Source of the DNA: an uncultured Eubacteriales bacterium
GTDB taxonomy: Bacteria; Bacillota; Clostridia; Oscillospirales; CAG-272
Reading direction: 5' to 3'
NCBI GenBank assembly: GCA_934503195.1
Contig: CAKSVM010000134.1
Location: forward strand, 1-5,983
DNA length: 5,983 nucleotides
The notes below the pieces were generated by a model. The model did no database searches, was not told the origin of the DNA, and saw nothing but the letters and a program-made list of their open reading frames with translations. Every line of letters begins with the position of its first letter. Position 1 is the first letter of the stretch. Below are positions 1 to 5,983 of this stretch, piece after piece. A program made the translations under genes and the position numbers.

Positions 1-189
1 CTGAATGGGTCGAAATGAGCATAGAATAGCGCGGAATCATCACATTTTGCCCTTTTTCGGAGTTATTGCTATTGTTGGCGTGGTAAACTATGTGTGATTG
101 ACCGTAGACGCTGGATATGGGCTATTTGTTCAGCGTTTCCCAAAATATGCTGTGTATATCGCATACAGGAGCCACGATATTCACTATAG
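1..189. other. Stretch without a convincing gene at the left edge
   Basis: I see no supported gene here. Two short edge reading frames exist. On the plus strand a frame enters at base 3 and stops at a TAG at 27-29 (EWVEMSIE), which could be the last residues of a convergent gene. On the minus strand an ATG at 40 opens a frame running off the edge (MIPRYSMLISTHS), with a weak purine-rich AAAGGG about 8 bases upstream. Neither is long enough to judge. The stretch looks less G+C-rich than the operon to its right. Confidence 0.4.
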
Positions 190-228
190 ACAAAGAACAG
201 CAGACCTTATCATTCTGCTGTTCTTTGT
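190..228. terminator. Perfect 14-bp hairpin at the end of the transporter operon, likely terminator
   Basis: The arms at 190-203 and 215-228 are perfectly complementary over 14 bp around an 11-base loop, starting 3 bases after the ATPase stop codon. Read on the minus strand, the 3' arm is itself T-rich (TTCTTTGT) but is followed by CTATAG, not by a clean T-run. Read on the plus strand, it is followed by GTTTTAAG. It probably ends the operon and may also stop transcription arriving from the left. The lack of a long T-tract leaves open an mRNA 3'-end protection role. Confidence 0.65.
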
Positions 229-231
229 GTT

Positions 232-1128
232 TTAAGTTGTCGATAGCGAATCCCCAAAAACATACAAATAATAGTCTTCAAGCGTCGGAGTGACATTTTT
301 CGAAGTCATTGTCGGCATATCCTCCGAAAGTACCTTTAGCAGCACATCCCCGCTCTCATCGTCCCGCGCGATGTTTGTCACACGGAATTTATCCTGCATC
401 GACTGTACTTCAGATTCAAGGCAAGGGACATTCCAGACCTTTCCCTCAATCTTCTGTGTCAGTTCGTGCGGCGGGGCGTTGTCCACGATAACGCCCTTTT
501 TCAGCATGATTATGTCCCGCGCGATAAACTCGATATCCGGAACGACATGAGTTGCTATGATAACGATCTTATTGAACGCGATCTTCGAGATGTAGTTCCG
601 GATAGAGATACGCTGTTTTGGGTCAAGTCCCGCGGTCGGTTCGTCGAGAATCAGAATCTCCGGATCGCCTAAAACCGCCTGTGCAAGTGCTAATCTCTGC
701 TTCATGCCGCCGGACAGCGCGCCGATCTTACGTCTTGGAACATCGTCAAGCTCAACGGCGGCGAGGATTTCCGGTATATCCTTTTTCGCCTTCCCCTTTG
801 GCAGACCTTTCAGCGCAGCCATATACCACATAAATCGCTCGACAGTGAAGTTCGGATAAAGCCCCGGATACTGCGGCATGAAGCCGAGCTTTTCTCGGAA
901 ACGGACGCCCATTCTGAGAACATTCTCGGTCTCACCGTCATCGCTTGTATAGGTGATTTCGCCTGAATCGGATTTGAGGTTGTCTGTGATGATATTCATC
1001 AGAGTAGATTTTCCCGATCCGTTCGGCCCGAGAAGCGCGTAGATACCCGGTTCCAGAGAAGCGGAGAAGCCGTTCAGCGCGAGATTCGCGCCATAGGATT
1101 TTGTTACGCCGTTGAGTTTTAAGATCAT
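232..1128 (-). CDS. ABC transporter ATP-binding protein (ABC-2/NatA-like)
   Basis: Cytoplasmic ATPase that should power the permease encoded two genes upstream, probably as a homodimer under the fused permease. The 298-residue protein carries all the expected motifs: Walker A GPNGSGKST (34-42), Q-loop Gln86 in GFMPQYPGLYP, signature LSGGMKQR (138-145), Walker B LILDEP (159-164) with D-loop GLD (167-169), and switch His194 in ATH. Residues from about 218 form an accessory C-terminal domain ending in PTLEDYYLYVFGD, a type common in clostridial ABC-2 ATPases. The start at 1128 is chosen because a strong GGGAGGT site precedes it and its ATG overlaps the lipoprotein TGA (ATGA). An in-frame ATG at 1191 would add 21 basic, non-ABC residues and has less support. 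The substrate cannot be read from this subunit. Confidence 0.93.
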   Translation of the reverse strand: MILKLNGVTKSYGANLALNGFSASLEPGIYALLGPNGSGKSTLMNIITDNLKSDSGEITYTSDDGETENVLRMGVRFREKLGFMPQYPGLYPNFTVERFMWYMAALKGLPKGKAKKDIPEILAAVELDDVPRRKIGALSGGMKQRLALAQAVLGDPEILILDEPTAGLDPKQRISIRNYISKIAFNKIVIIATHVVPDIEFIARDIIMLKKGVIVDNAPPHELTQKIEGKVWNVPCLESEVQSMQDKFRVTNIARDDESGDVLLKVLSEDMPTMTSKNVTPTLEDYYLYVFGDSLSTT

Positions 1129-2345
1129 TCCATACCTCCCTGACCGTAGGTCTTTATGACAGTCACGTTCTTCCCGACGCCGAGCAGACATTCGCGGTAG
1201 CCGCTGTTTCCGGTGTCGAAAAGCGTTTTCTGGTTCGAAATATCCGCGAGCAGTCTGCCATCCGCGCCGCAGATGATTTCGATCTCGTTGCCAAAGGAAA
1301 GTCCTTCAACCGCGCTCTCAGTGACCGAAAGAGTTTCCGGGTCGAGCAGACAGAGCTTTTTTGTCGTCACGGCGAAGAAATCCACCTCTTCATTTTCACC
1401 GTACAAGCCGTTCGGCAGCGTTTTTGTGCCGATATAATCGACATTGGAATCCGTGAACAGGATTCCGTCCGCGGTGAAGACGAAATCGCCCTCGCCGAGC
1501 TTTTCTGTTCGTCCCTCCTCAAAGCGGTATATAACGTATGGATCGAGCGTTTTTATGGCTGAGCTCCCGTCCGCGCGCTTTGCTTCATAAACGCTCGGCT
1601 TCACTGAGAGAAGATAGGTCTTTCCCATGTATACCTGAATACGGCCGAGTTCGCCTTCGATGTCCGGGGCGGCGTTTTCGGTGACATTTCCGTCCTTTCC
1701 GATGATCGTCAGACGTGGCGTGCCGTCGCTGTCGGGTGAGATCAGGTAGATGTTATCGTCGTCGACAAAGAATTTTGTGCCGGCTTCGAGCTCTCCCGAT
1801 ACCTCCTCAATCTTTCCGCCGCCCGCCGGGACGCGCATGATCTTCTGATACAGATCGTCGCGGGAACCTTCACCGCGGTAAAAGCTCCGCGCGAAGTAGA
1901 TATACCCGTCCGAATATCTTATGCCCGCGTAGGTCGTTCCGCTCGACTCGTAGGTGCAGACCTCCTTAAAATCCGAGCCGTCGGGCTTCAGCGACCAGAT
2001 ACGGCTGTACATCGTGTTGTTTTCGTCGGTGAGCGTCATGTCGAGCGCGGACAGATAGAGCCTTTCGCCGTCAGTGATGATGGCTTTTGTGTTCAGCCAT
2101 GTGTTGTCGGGACAGAGATTTTTCATGTCGTTATGCGCGCAGAGCGGGTCATAGCAGAGCCCGTGTCTGATTTCGTTCCACGCCGGATCCCATATCGTGT
2201 TCCCGCCGACACAGTCGTAATATACGTTTCCGAGCTGGCAGGCGGAATCGAAGTTCGTGTATTCCGCGCGCGGTTTCCCGGCGCAGGATGTGACGGTTAA
2301 TCCGATGAGAAGCGCGGCGAGCGCGGCGGATAATGCTTTTTTCAT
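1125..2345 (-). CDS. Secreted lipoprotein, probable beta-propeller (DUF5050/TolB-like), transporter-associated
   Basis: 406 residues beginning with a lipoprotein signal: MKK, a hydrophobic run (residues 4-18), then lipobox VTSC with Cys21 as the lipid anchor. The mature protein should sit on the outer face of the membrane. From about residue 88 onward it repeats a pattern of hydrophobic strand, D/DG turn and (I/L)Y(L/F): TDGERLYL, SDGYIYFA, DDDNIYLI, TADGILFT. Linking strands include IWSLKPDGS and IMRVPAGGG. This suggests a multi-bladed propeller like the DUF5050/TolB folds. Between anchor and propeller is a Cys/His cluster, C64-x4-C69-x-H71-x6-C78. The start at 2345 has an ideal AAAGGAG five bases upstream; the in-frame ATG at 2360 overlaps the permease stop but lacks such a site. 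The role is unknown: a docking or sensing partner of the permease is likely from context. The fold call is from pattern, not a search. Confidence 0.8.
   Translation of the reverse strand: MKKALSAALAALLIGLTVTSCAGKPRAEYTNFDSACQLGNVYYDCVGGNTIWDPAWNEIRHGLCYDPLCAHNDMKNLCPDNTWLNTKAIITDGERLYLSALDMTLTDENNTMYSRIWSLKPDGSDFKEVCTYESSGTTYAGIRYSDGYIYFARSFYRGEGSRDDLYQKIMRVPAGGGKIEEVSGELEAGTKFFVDDDNIYLISPDSDGTPRLTIIGKDGNVTENAAPDIEGELGRIQVYMGKTYLLSVKPSVYEAKRADGSSAIKTLDPYVIYRFEEGRTEKLGEGDFVFTADGILFTDSNVDYIGTKTLPNGLYGENEEVDFFAVTTKKLCLLDPETLSVTESAVEGLSFGNEIEIICGADGRLLADISNQKTLFDTGNSGYRECLLGVGKNVTVIKTYGQGGME
1134..1140 (-). promoter_or_regulatory. Ribosome binding site that decides the ATPase start
   Basis: GGGAGGT lies 5 bases before the ATG at 1128, inside the last codons of the lipoprotein gene. 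Together with the ATGA overlap it points to translational coupling and selects 1128 over the upstream in-frame ATG at 1191. Confidence 0.8.
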
Positions 2346-2350
2346 GATTA

Positions 2351-2357
2351 CTCCTTT
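2351..2357 (-). promoter_or_regulatory. Ribosome binding site that decides the lipoprotein start
   Basis: AAAGGAG followed by TAATC and the ATG at 2345. Its first base overlaps the permease stop codon (2357-2359). This spacing favours the MKKALS start, which also gives a compact, typical lipoprotein signal peptide, over the ATG at 2360. Confidence 0.8.
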
Positions 2358-4840
2358 CATTCCGTGAACATTTTTCTCGCCGGAAACAGCAGGGCGGCGA
2401 CTGCCGCGGCGGCGGCGATCAGCCAGAGCGTCAGCATCGCAAGACTGTTACCGAACAGCGCGGATTTTGACGACTCGATAAATAATGGCGTCCCGGCGAG
2501 CAGATTCAGAAAGTTCAGCTTCTCAGCCGCCGCGAGTCCGAAATACGCGCAGAGAGCCGGAAGAAGTGTCAGCGCGATCGCCGTTCCGAGAATCGGGATA
2601 TATTTCGCTAAAAGCTCCGAGAGCGCGCAGACCAGCATCGACATTATGAGCGCGCCGAGTGTCCGGGTCGCGAAGAAGACGACCGAATATCCCGCTATCG
2701 TTATCCCGACGCCCGCGCCCGAGAACATTTCAATCGAGCAGAGCGGCGCGTTTCCGAGCGGAAGCTCATAGCCGGACATTATGGTTATCGCGTCTGTGGC
2801 GTTCATCGCGAGCGAGAGGATCAGCGCGATGATTCCGGACGATACGAGCTTTGCGGTGAAGGTATTCCGCCGTCCGTTCTTTGTCGAGCGGAGCAGGTCG
2901 ATAAATCCACCCTTTGAGCTTCCGGAGGCGTATTCCGCCGCGAAGGTTCCGGTCATAAGGAGCAGAATCGAGGCGTAGAGGAAGAGATCCGCGCCTTCGG
3001 AGTAGAGCTTCTTCCACCCCGTGTCGTAGACGAACTGCCCCCGGATTCCGGTCGCGTCCTCTTCATTCTGAAGGTAAAGCGCGTGATCCTCGATGACTGA
3101 GAAGAGCTTTGAACGCGAGTAGGCATAGTTGTAGTCTGAAAGAAAGGCGCGGTAATCATCAAACCCGATCCGACCTTCTTTATATTCCCGCTCGACCGAC
3201 GTCTTTTTATCGAGCGTTTCGTTGATCATCTCACGCTCGGACACGATAAATCCAAGCTTTTCGTCGGTCAGTTCGCCTGACAGCTTTGTCATGTACTCTT
3301 TATATACCGCGTCGGCGTAGGAATCGGATGGGCGGTTCACTTTGTACGAATAGCAGACCTTGACCGCGAGAATCAGGACCACCACAACGATAAAGCGCGA
3401 CGAAATCAGCGTTTTGAAGACCTCGGCGAGTACCAGAGATGAACTGTAGACTCTTTCCCGGCGCGGATGCTTTGACGCGGCGCGCGAGAGTCTGTTTCTG
3501 AGCTTTGCCGAGAGCATGAGATAATCAGAAATGAGCGAGTCGATGAACGCCGGGCGGATTTCCCCGATTCCTCCCGCGTGGAAAACGATCGTCAGAACCG
3601 CCGCGAAAAGTAAGACAAGCGCGTATCCGATGATCAGCGTCGGGAGAACTCCGGCGGCGTTTCCGAAGACATTTACCGCGCGGTATCTTTCAAAAATCGG
3701 CGTGACCGACGCTGATGAGATCAGGTCAAGCGGTTCGATGTGAAGGCGGCTGAGAATAAGATTCAGTCCGAGAAAAGCGAGTCCGGATAGATAGACTATT
3801 ATCTGATTTCTGAGCGCGGCTGAGAGCGCGATTATTGTCAGCGAAAAGACCGAGAACGCGAGCAGCTTTATTCCGACAGATGCCGCGAGATATCCGAAGA
3901 TTGAGATTCTGTACGGTGAGAGCGTAAAGGTTTCAAGCGACTGAAGCGCGTTGTCTCCCGAAAATCCGATCCGCAGACCGTAGACGGCGAAACTTGAGAG
4001 CGTGAAGCTCATCACGACCGCGAAAGTCATGATAAGCGCGGTGATTATCTTCGCGGCGGCGGTTTTTACGCGGCCGTTTTTCGATGCGCGCATTATCGGA
4101 AGAAATCCGGTCTGGTTCTCCTGAGAAAAGATCACGGCGCAGAGCGTCAGAAGCGTCGCGAAGATAAAGACGTTTACCGTGTCATACGAGAAATATTCGT
4201 CCCAGCCGTGTGTATAGACGGATTCTATCGTCACCTCGTCGCGCGCCTTTTCGTAGAGCGTGATGACGCGGTTCTGATATTTCCACGCGAATGAGTTTTC
4301 ATTTATCCCAATGTCGGAATAGGCGGAGAGGTTCTCCTTCGCTCGGACTATGACACTGCCGAGTTTTTCTCTGTAAGCGTCTTCCGCGCCGAGCGCCGCG
4401 TAGAGCTTTGAAAAGAGCTGTTTATCGGAAAAGCCCGGGTCGGATGAATATATGTCGGGCAGGCTTTCCGGCACGAAGTCGGGATCGCCCGCGCGTATCG
4501 CGTCCCTTACGAGCGTTTCCTGAGCCGCGTCAAATTCCTGTATTTCGGCGTAATAAGCGTCAAGCTCGGCGGGAGATTCGGAATAGAGGTCGAAAAAGTC
4601 TGAGATCATCTGCGCCGGTTCATTCGCGGTTGGGGTTTTTCCGGCGGTGTACCACGCGGCAAAGGTGTTGAGGATCAGCAGGGCGAGCATGAATACCCAG
4701 ATATACTTTACTCCTGAAATCTTCTTTATCTCATACAGGACAAAGTGACGCGGCTTCTTTGTTCTGACCGGCTCGCCCGCGAGACTAAGCCATTTGTCGT
4801 CCATGTATCCGATACCTTCGAATAATTTTTCTGCTTTCAT
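2357..4840 (-). CDS. Twin-domain ABC-2-type permease with an N-terminal cytoplasmic segment, possible sigma-linked membrane protein
   Basis: 827-residue membrane protein, about twice the size of a single ABC-2 permease. Residues 1-40 are cytoplasmic and polar (KLFEGIGYMDDKW, then a basic stretch). By eye each half has six membrane segments. Half one: about 45-63, 220-240, 263-285, 316-338, 346-363, 395-418. Half two: about 482-497, 617-632, 663-683, 709-740, 745-768, 799-818. In each half a large charged, helical extracytoplasmic domain (about 64-219 and 498-616) follows the first helix, as in ABC2_membrane_3/NatB-type permeases. The halves are homologous (SKNGR at 253-257, STKNGR at 652-657). 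ATPase and lipoprotein follow in the same operon. The start has GGGAGGAG upstream and its ATG overlaps the sigma stop (ATGA). Transport direction and substrate are not readable. The function call is firm for membrane-protein architecture and good for ABC permease. Confidence 0.85.
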   Translation of the reverse strand: MKAEKLFEGIGYMDDKWLSLAGEPVRTKKPRHFVLYEIKKISGVKYIWVFMLALLILNTFAAWYTAGKTPTANEPAQMISDFFDLYSESPAELDAYYAEIQEFDAAQETLVRDAIRAGDPDFVPESLPDIYSSDPGFSDKQLFSKLYAALGAEDAYREKLGSVIVRAKENLSAYSDIGINENSFAWKYQNRVITLYEKARDEVTIESVYTHGWDEYFSYDTVNVFIFATLLTLCAVIFSQENQTGFLPIMRASKNGRVKTAAAKIITALIMTFAVVMSFTLSSFAVYGLRIGFSGDNALQSLETFTLSPYRISIFGYLAASVGIKLLAFSVFSLTIIALSAALRNQIIVYLSGLAFLGLNLILSRLHIEPLDLISSASVTPIFERYRAVNVFGNAAGVLPTLIIGYALVLLFAAVLTIVFHAGGIGEIRPAFIDSLISDYLMLSAKLRNRLSRAASKHPRRERVYSSSLVLAEVFKTLISSRFIVVVVLILAVKVCYSYKVNRPSDSYADAVYKEYMTKLSGELTDEKLGFIVSEREMINETLDKKTSVEREYKEGRIGFDDYRAFLSDYNYAYSRSKLFSVIEDHALYLQNEEDATGIRGQFVYDTGWKKLYSEGADLFLYASILLLMTGTFAAEYASGSSKGGFIDLLRSTKNGRRNTFTAKLVSSGIIALILSLAMNATDAITIMSGYELPLGNAPLCSIEMFSGAGVGITIAGYSVVFFATRTLGALIMSMLVCALSELLAKYIPILGTAIALTLLPALCAYFGLAAAEKLNFLNLLAGTPLFIESSKSALFGNSLAMLTLWLIAAAAAVAALLFPARKMFTE
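2387..3451 (-). repeat. Second half of internal permease duplication (protein level)
   Basis: Residues about 464-818. Matching landmarks: GW (608-609), FAAEY then GGFIDLLRSTKNGR (644-657) and AK (663-664), SIEMF ... ITIAGY (702-718), and FGN (796-798) before the last helix. Divergence is high, so the duplication is old. Confidence 0.7.
3587..4744 (-). repeat. First half of internal permease duplication (protein level)
   Basis: Residues about 33-418. Landmarks shared with the second half, in the same order: GW before helix 2, F-x-x-E ... GF ... R-x-x-KNGR ... AK after helix 2, S-(L/I)-E-x-F ... I-x-GY before helix 4, and a terminal FGN before helix 6 (392-394). Confidence 0.7.
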
Positions 4841-5373
4841 ATATTCACTCCTCCCTCAGATAAATGTTTTTTCAGCTTTCCGCGCAGCTTTTGCAGGATC
4901 TTTGAAACCTGATTTTCGGTCATGCCGAGCGCGGCGGCGATGTCCTTCACAGGCTCTGAGAGGTTGTAGCGTCGGACAAAGATTATTGCCTCACGCCGTG
5001 GGAGCTTTTCGAGGAACCCGTCGATAAGTCTGCCGATCTCGTCGGGTTCAAGGTCAGGGATGGAATCCGTGACGCACTCGTCAAGCTCGACAAGGATCGC
5101 CGAGCGTTTCCGGCGGCTTCTTGCCTTGACGACATTCAGCGCGAAATTCTTGCAGATCCGGAGCGCGTAGCCGCAGAGAGAATCCGGTTTTGCGGGCGGG
5201 ATTGAGTTCCAGACGGCAAGACAGGTGTCGGAAAAGCATTCCTCAGCGTCAAGGGAATCTCCGGTGATTTCCCGCGCGGCGCGAAGGCAGGGCTTTCCGA
5301 CGCTCTTTTCAAATTCTTTCAGAGCGGATTCGTCGCGCTGCCAGAAAAGAGCGATTATTTTTGAGTCTTCCAT
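4837..5373 (-). CDS. ECF-like sigma-70 family RNA polymerase sigma factor
   Basis: 178 residues, the usual size for a two-domain (sigma2 plus sigma4) ECF sigma factor, acting with core RNA polymerase at a dedicated promoter set. Region 2 spans about 9-85, with the DAEECFSDTCLAVWNSIPP segment (42-60) corresponding to the conserved DAED...T(F/Y)LxxW helix and a basic KARSRRKR stretch (83-90). A linker follows, then region 4 (about 118-171): LPRREAIIFVRRYNLS, then the helix-turn-helix with VKDIAAALGMTENQVSKIL (142-160). The ATG at 5373 has AAAGGAG seven bases upstream. It is the first gene of the operon and its TGA overlaps the permease ATG, so sigma factor and permease are probably made together. 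No separate anti-sigma gene lies beside it. Autoregulation of this operon is the likely first target (inference). Confidence 0.92.
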   Translation of the reverse strand: MEDSKIIALFWQRDESALKEFEKSVGKPCLRAAREITGDSLDAEECFSDTCLAVWNSIPPAKPDSLCGYALRICKNFALNVVKARSRRKRSAILVELDECVTDSIPDLEPDEIGRLIDGFLEKLPRREAIIFVRRYNLSEPVKDIAAALGMTENQVSKILQKLRGKLKKHLSEGGVNI

Positions 5374-5392
5374 CGCGGTTCTCCTTTCGTTT

Positions 5393-5418
5393 GGTCTTCA
5401 TATCTGACTGACAACGTT
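5393..5418 (-). promoter_or_regulatory. Weak candidate ECF-type promoter of the operon
   Basis: Between the upstream terminator and the sigma gene, the minus strand carries AACGTT (5418-5413), a 16-base spacer, then GACC (5396-5393). ECF promoters typically have an AAC-containing -35 and a CGTC-like -10 at about this spacing. The -10 match is poor and the leader would be very short, so this is only a candidate. The promoter must nevertheless lie somewhere in 5374-5453 if the upstream terminator works. Confidence 0.2.
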
Positions 5419-5453
5419 TTTCGCTGAATCTGCCGGGGGATAGGAAAAATTTC

Positions 5454-5482
5454 AAAAAAAGCCATGTTTTATTTCACATGGC
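5454..5482 (-). terminator. Rho-independent terminator of the upstream gene
   Basis: On the minus strand, GCCATGT and ACATGGC form a perfect 7-bp stem around an 8-base loop, directly followed by seven T. It lies 48 bases past the stop of the right-edge gene and separates it from the sigma operon, which therefore needs its own promoter. Confidence 0.85.
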
Positions 5483-5530
5483 GTTCGTTGGGTGTAATTT
5501 TTATAGATTGTTTCTGAGAGCGATTTGGCA

Positions 5531-5983
5531 TTATCTTCCGCGTCCCCCGCCTTTATTCAGCTTCGACTTCTGAATAATCCGGATAAACCACCGGAATTCC
5601 TCAGGCGTCAGTTTCCTGTAGTCAATCTGAAGCTGCTTGCAGTAGAGTATGATCTGCTTTTCAAGCCTGCTCCCCTTGAAGTTCGCTACTTCATCAAGGT
5701 CTTTCTTCATTTGCTGGACAGCCGAAACTTCGGGCGCACTTGTACTGTCTTTGCGGTGCTTCTCACGGAGGTCACGGATTATTCGGTCAATATCCTCGTT
5801 CACAAGATGGCTGAAATACTCATCGTCATTTATATGCGCGGCTTCAAGCACGCGAAGTGTCGGATCATCCTTGTCGGGATTGTGTTTAGCGATCAATTCC
5901 TGACGGACAACATCAATCCAAGCGTTCAGATTCTGGATCTGCATCCCGGCAATATTGTCTATGTAAATCTCAATATCCGCGAG
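5531..5983 (-). CDS. Partial, unrecognised protein (C-terminal 150 residues)
   Basis: I do not recognise this family. The frame is open from the window edge to a TAA at 5531-5533, so the gene starts outside. The first visible residues are LADIEIYIDNIAG. The ATG at 5944 has no ribosome site in front of it (ATTGCCGGG) and is probably internal. The visible part is soluble, highly charged and predicted largely helical. There is an acidic/basic middle section (NEDIDRIIRDLREKHRKD), a Ser/Ala/Val linker, a second helical block with LTPEEFRWFIRIIQKS, and a basic glycine-rich tail (KLNKGGGRGR) that could contact nucleic acid. It has no membrane segments or signal peptide. It has its own terminator, so it is not part of the sigma operon. 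A mobile-element or phage origin is possible but unsupported. Confidence 0.7.
   Translation of the reverse strand, partial: LADIEIYIDNIAGMQIQNLNAWIDVVRQELIAKHNPDKDDPTLRVLEAAHINDDEYFSHLVNEDIDRIIRDLREKHRKDSTSAPEVSAVQQMKKDLDEVANFKGSRLEKQIILYCKQLQIDYRKLTPEEFRWFIRIIQKSKLNKGGGRGR

Noticed and set aside
1129..1191. Upstream in-frame extension of the ATPase (start at 1191)
   Set aside because: It adds 21 mostly basic residues unlike any ABC N-terminus and lies inside the lipoprotein gene. The ATG at 1128 has the strong ribosome site and the ATGA overlap.
2346..2360. Lipoprotein start at 2360 (MKGVI)
   Set aside because: No ribosome site precedes it, while AAAGGAG sits correctly before the ATG at 2345.
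2364..2771. Plus-strand 135-codon frame (alanine-rich) opposite the permease C-terminus
   Set aside because: It lies wholly antisense to a well-supported gene. The alanine runs mirror the GCG/GCC-rich permease codons, and it has no independent family signal.
2766..3162. Minus-strand frames overlapping the permease in other phases
   Set aside because: Both (2766-3017 and 2953-3162) are Arg/Ser-rich out-of-phase shadows of the permease and interrupt a continuous membrane protein.
4408..4671. Plus-strand arginine-rich frame opposite the first permease outer domain
   Set aside because: It is an antisense shadow with biased, low-information composition.
5430..5459. Housekeeping-type promoter TTGAAA with a 17-base spacer and CAGATT on the minus strand
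   Set aside because: The -35 sits in the terminator T-tract and the -10 matches only 3 of 6 consensus bases, which is too weak to call.
5942..5944. ATG at 5944 as the start of the right-edge gene
   Set aside because: The frame stays open upstream to the window edge and no ribosome site precedes this ATG, so it is probably an internal methionine.
1..5983. CRISPR array, tRNA, rRNA, insertion sequence or attachment site
   Set aside because: I found no regularly spaced direct repeats, tRNA-like cloverleaf, transposase frame or terminal inverted repeats in the window.

Overview
The window looks like chromosome from a Gram-positive gut-type Clostridia (Oscillospiraceae-like) genome. The reasons are strong AGGAGG-type ribosome sites, tightly overlapping same-strand genes, a lipobox lipoprotein, and an ECF-like sigma factor whose wording (DAEECFSDTCLAVWNSIPP) matches a group I associate with that class. 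This assignment rests on protein style, not on a marker gene. All genes lie on the minus strand, so the biological order runs from right to left.

Right edge (5531-5983): the 3' part of an unrecognised gene that stays open to the window edge. It ends in a hairpin-plus-T-tract terminator at 5454-5482. A short intergenic stretch follows that must hold the promoter of the next operon.

Centre and left (5373 down to 232): a compact four-gene operon. The order is ECF-like sigma factor, an 827-residue twin-domain ABC-2-type permease, a secreted lipoprotein probably folded as a beta-propeller, and an ABC ATPase. Two junctions are 4-base ATGA stop/start overlaps (sigma/permease and lipoprotein/ATPase). 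At the third, permease to lipoprotein, the better start leaves an 11-base gap with the ribosome site overlapping the permease stop. The operon ends in a 14-bp hairpin at 190-228. Positions 1-189 show no convincing gene.

Working model (inference): the permease and ATPase form one transporter, with the lipoprotein as its outer-face partner or sensor. The sigma factor would switch on the operon and perhaps other genes. There is no separate anti-sigma gene in the operon. The permease starts with a short cytoplasmic segment resembling the N-terminus of sigma-linked membrane proteins in Clostridia, so the transporter itself may hold the sigma factor. The permease is also a clear internal duplication, with two homologous six-helix halves fused in one chain.
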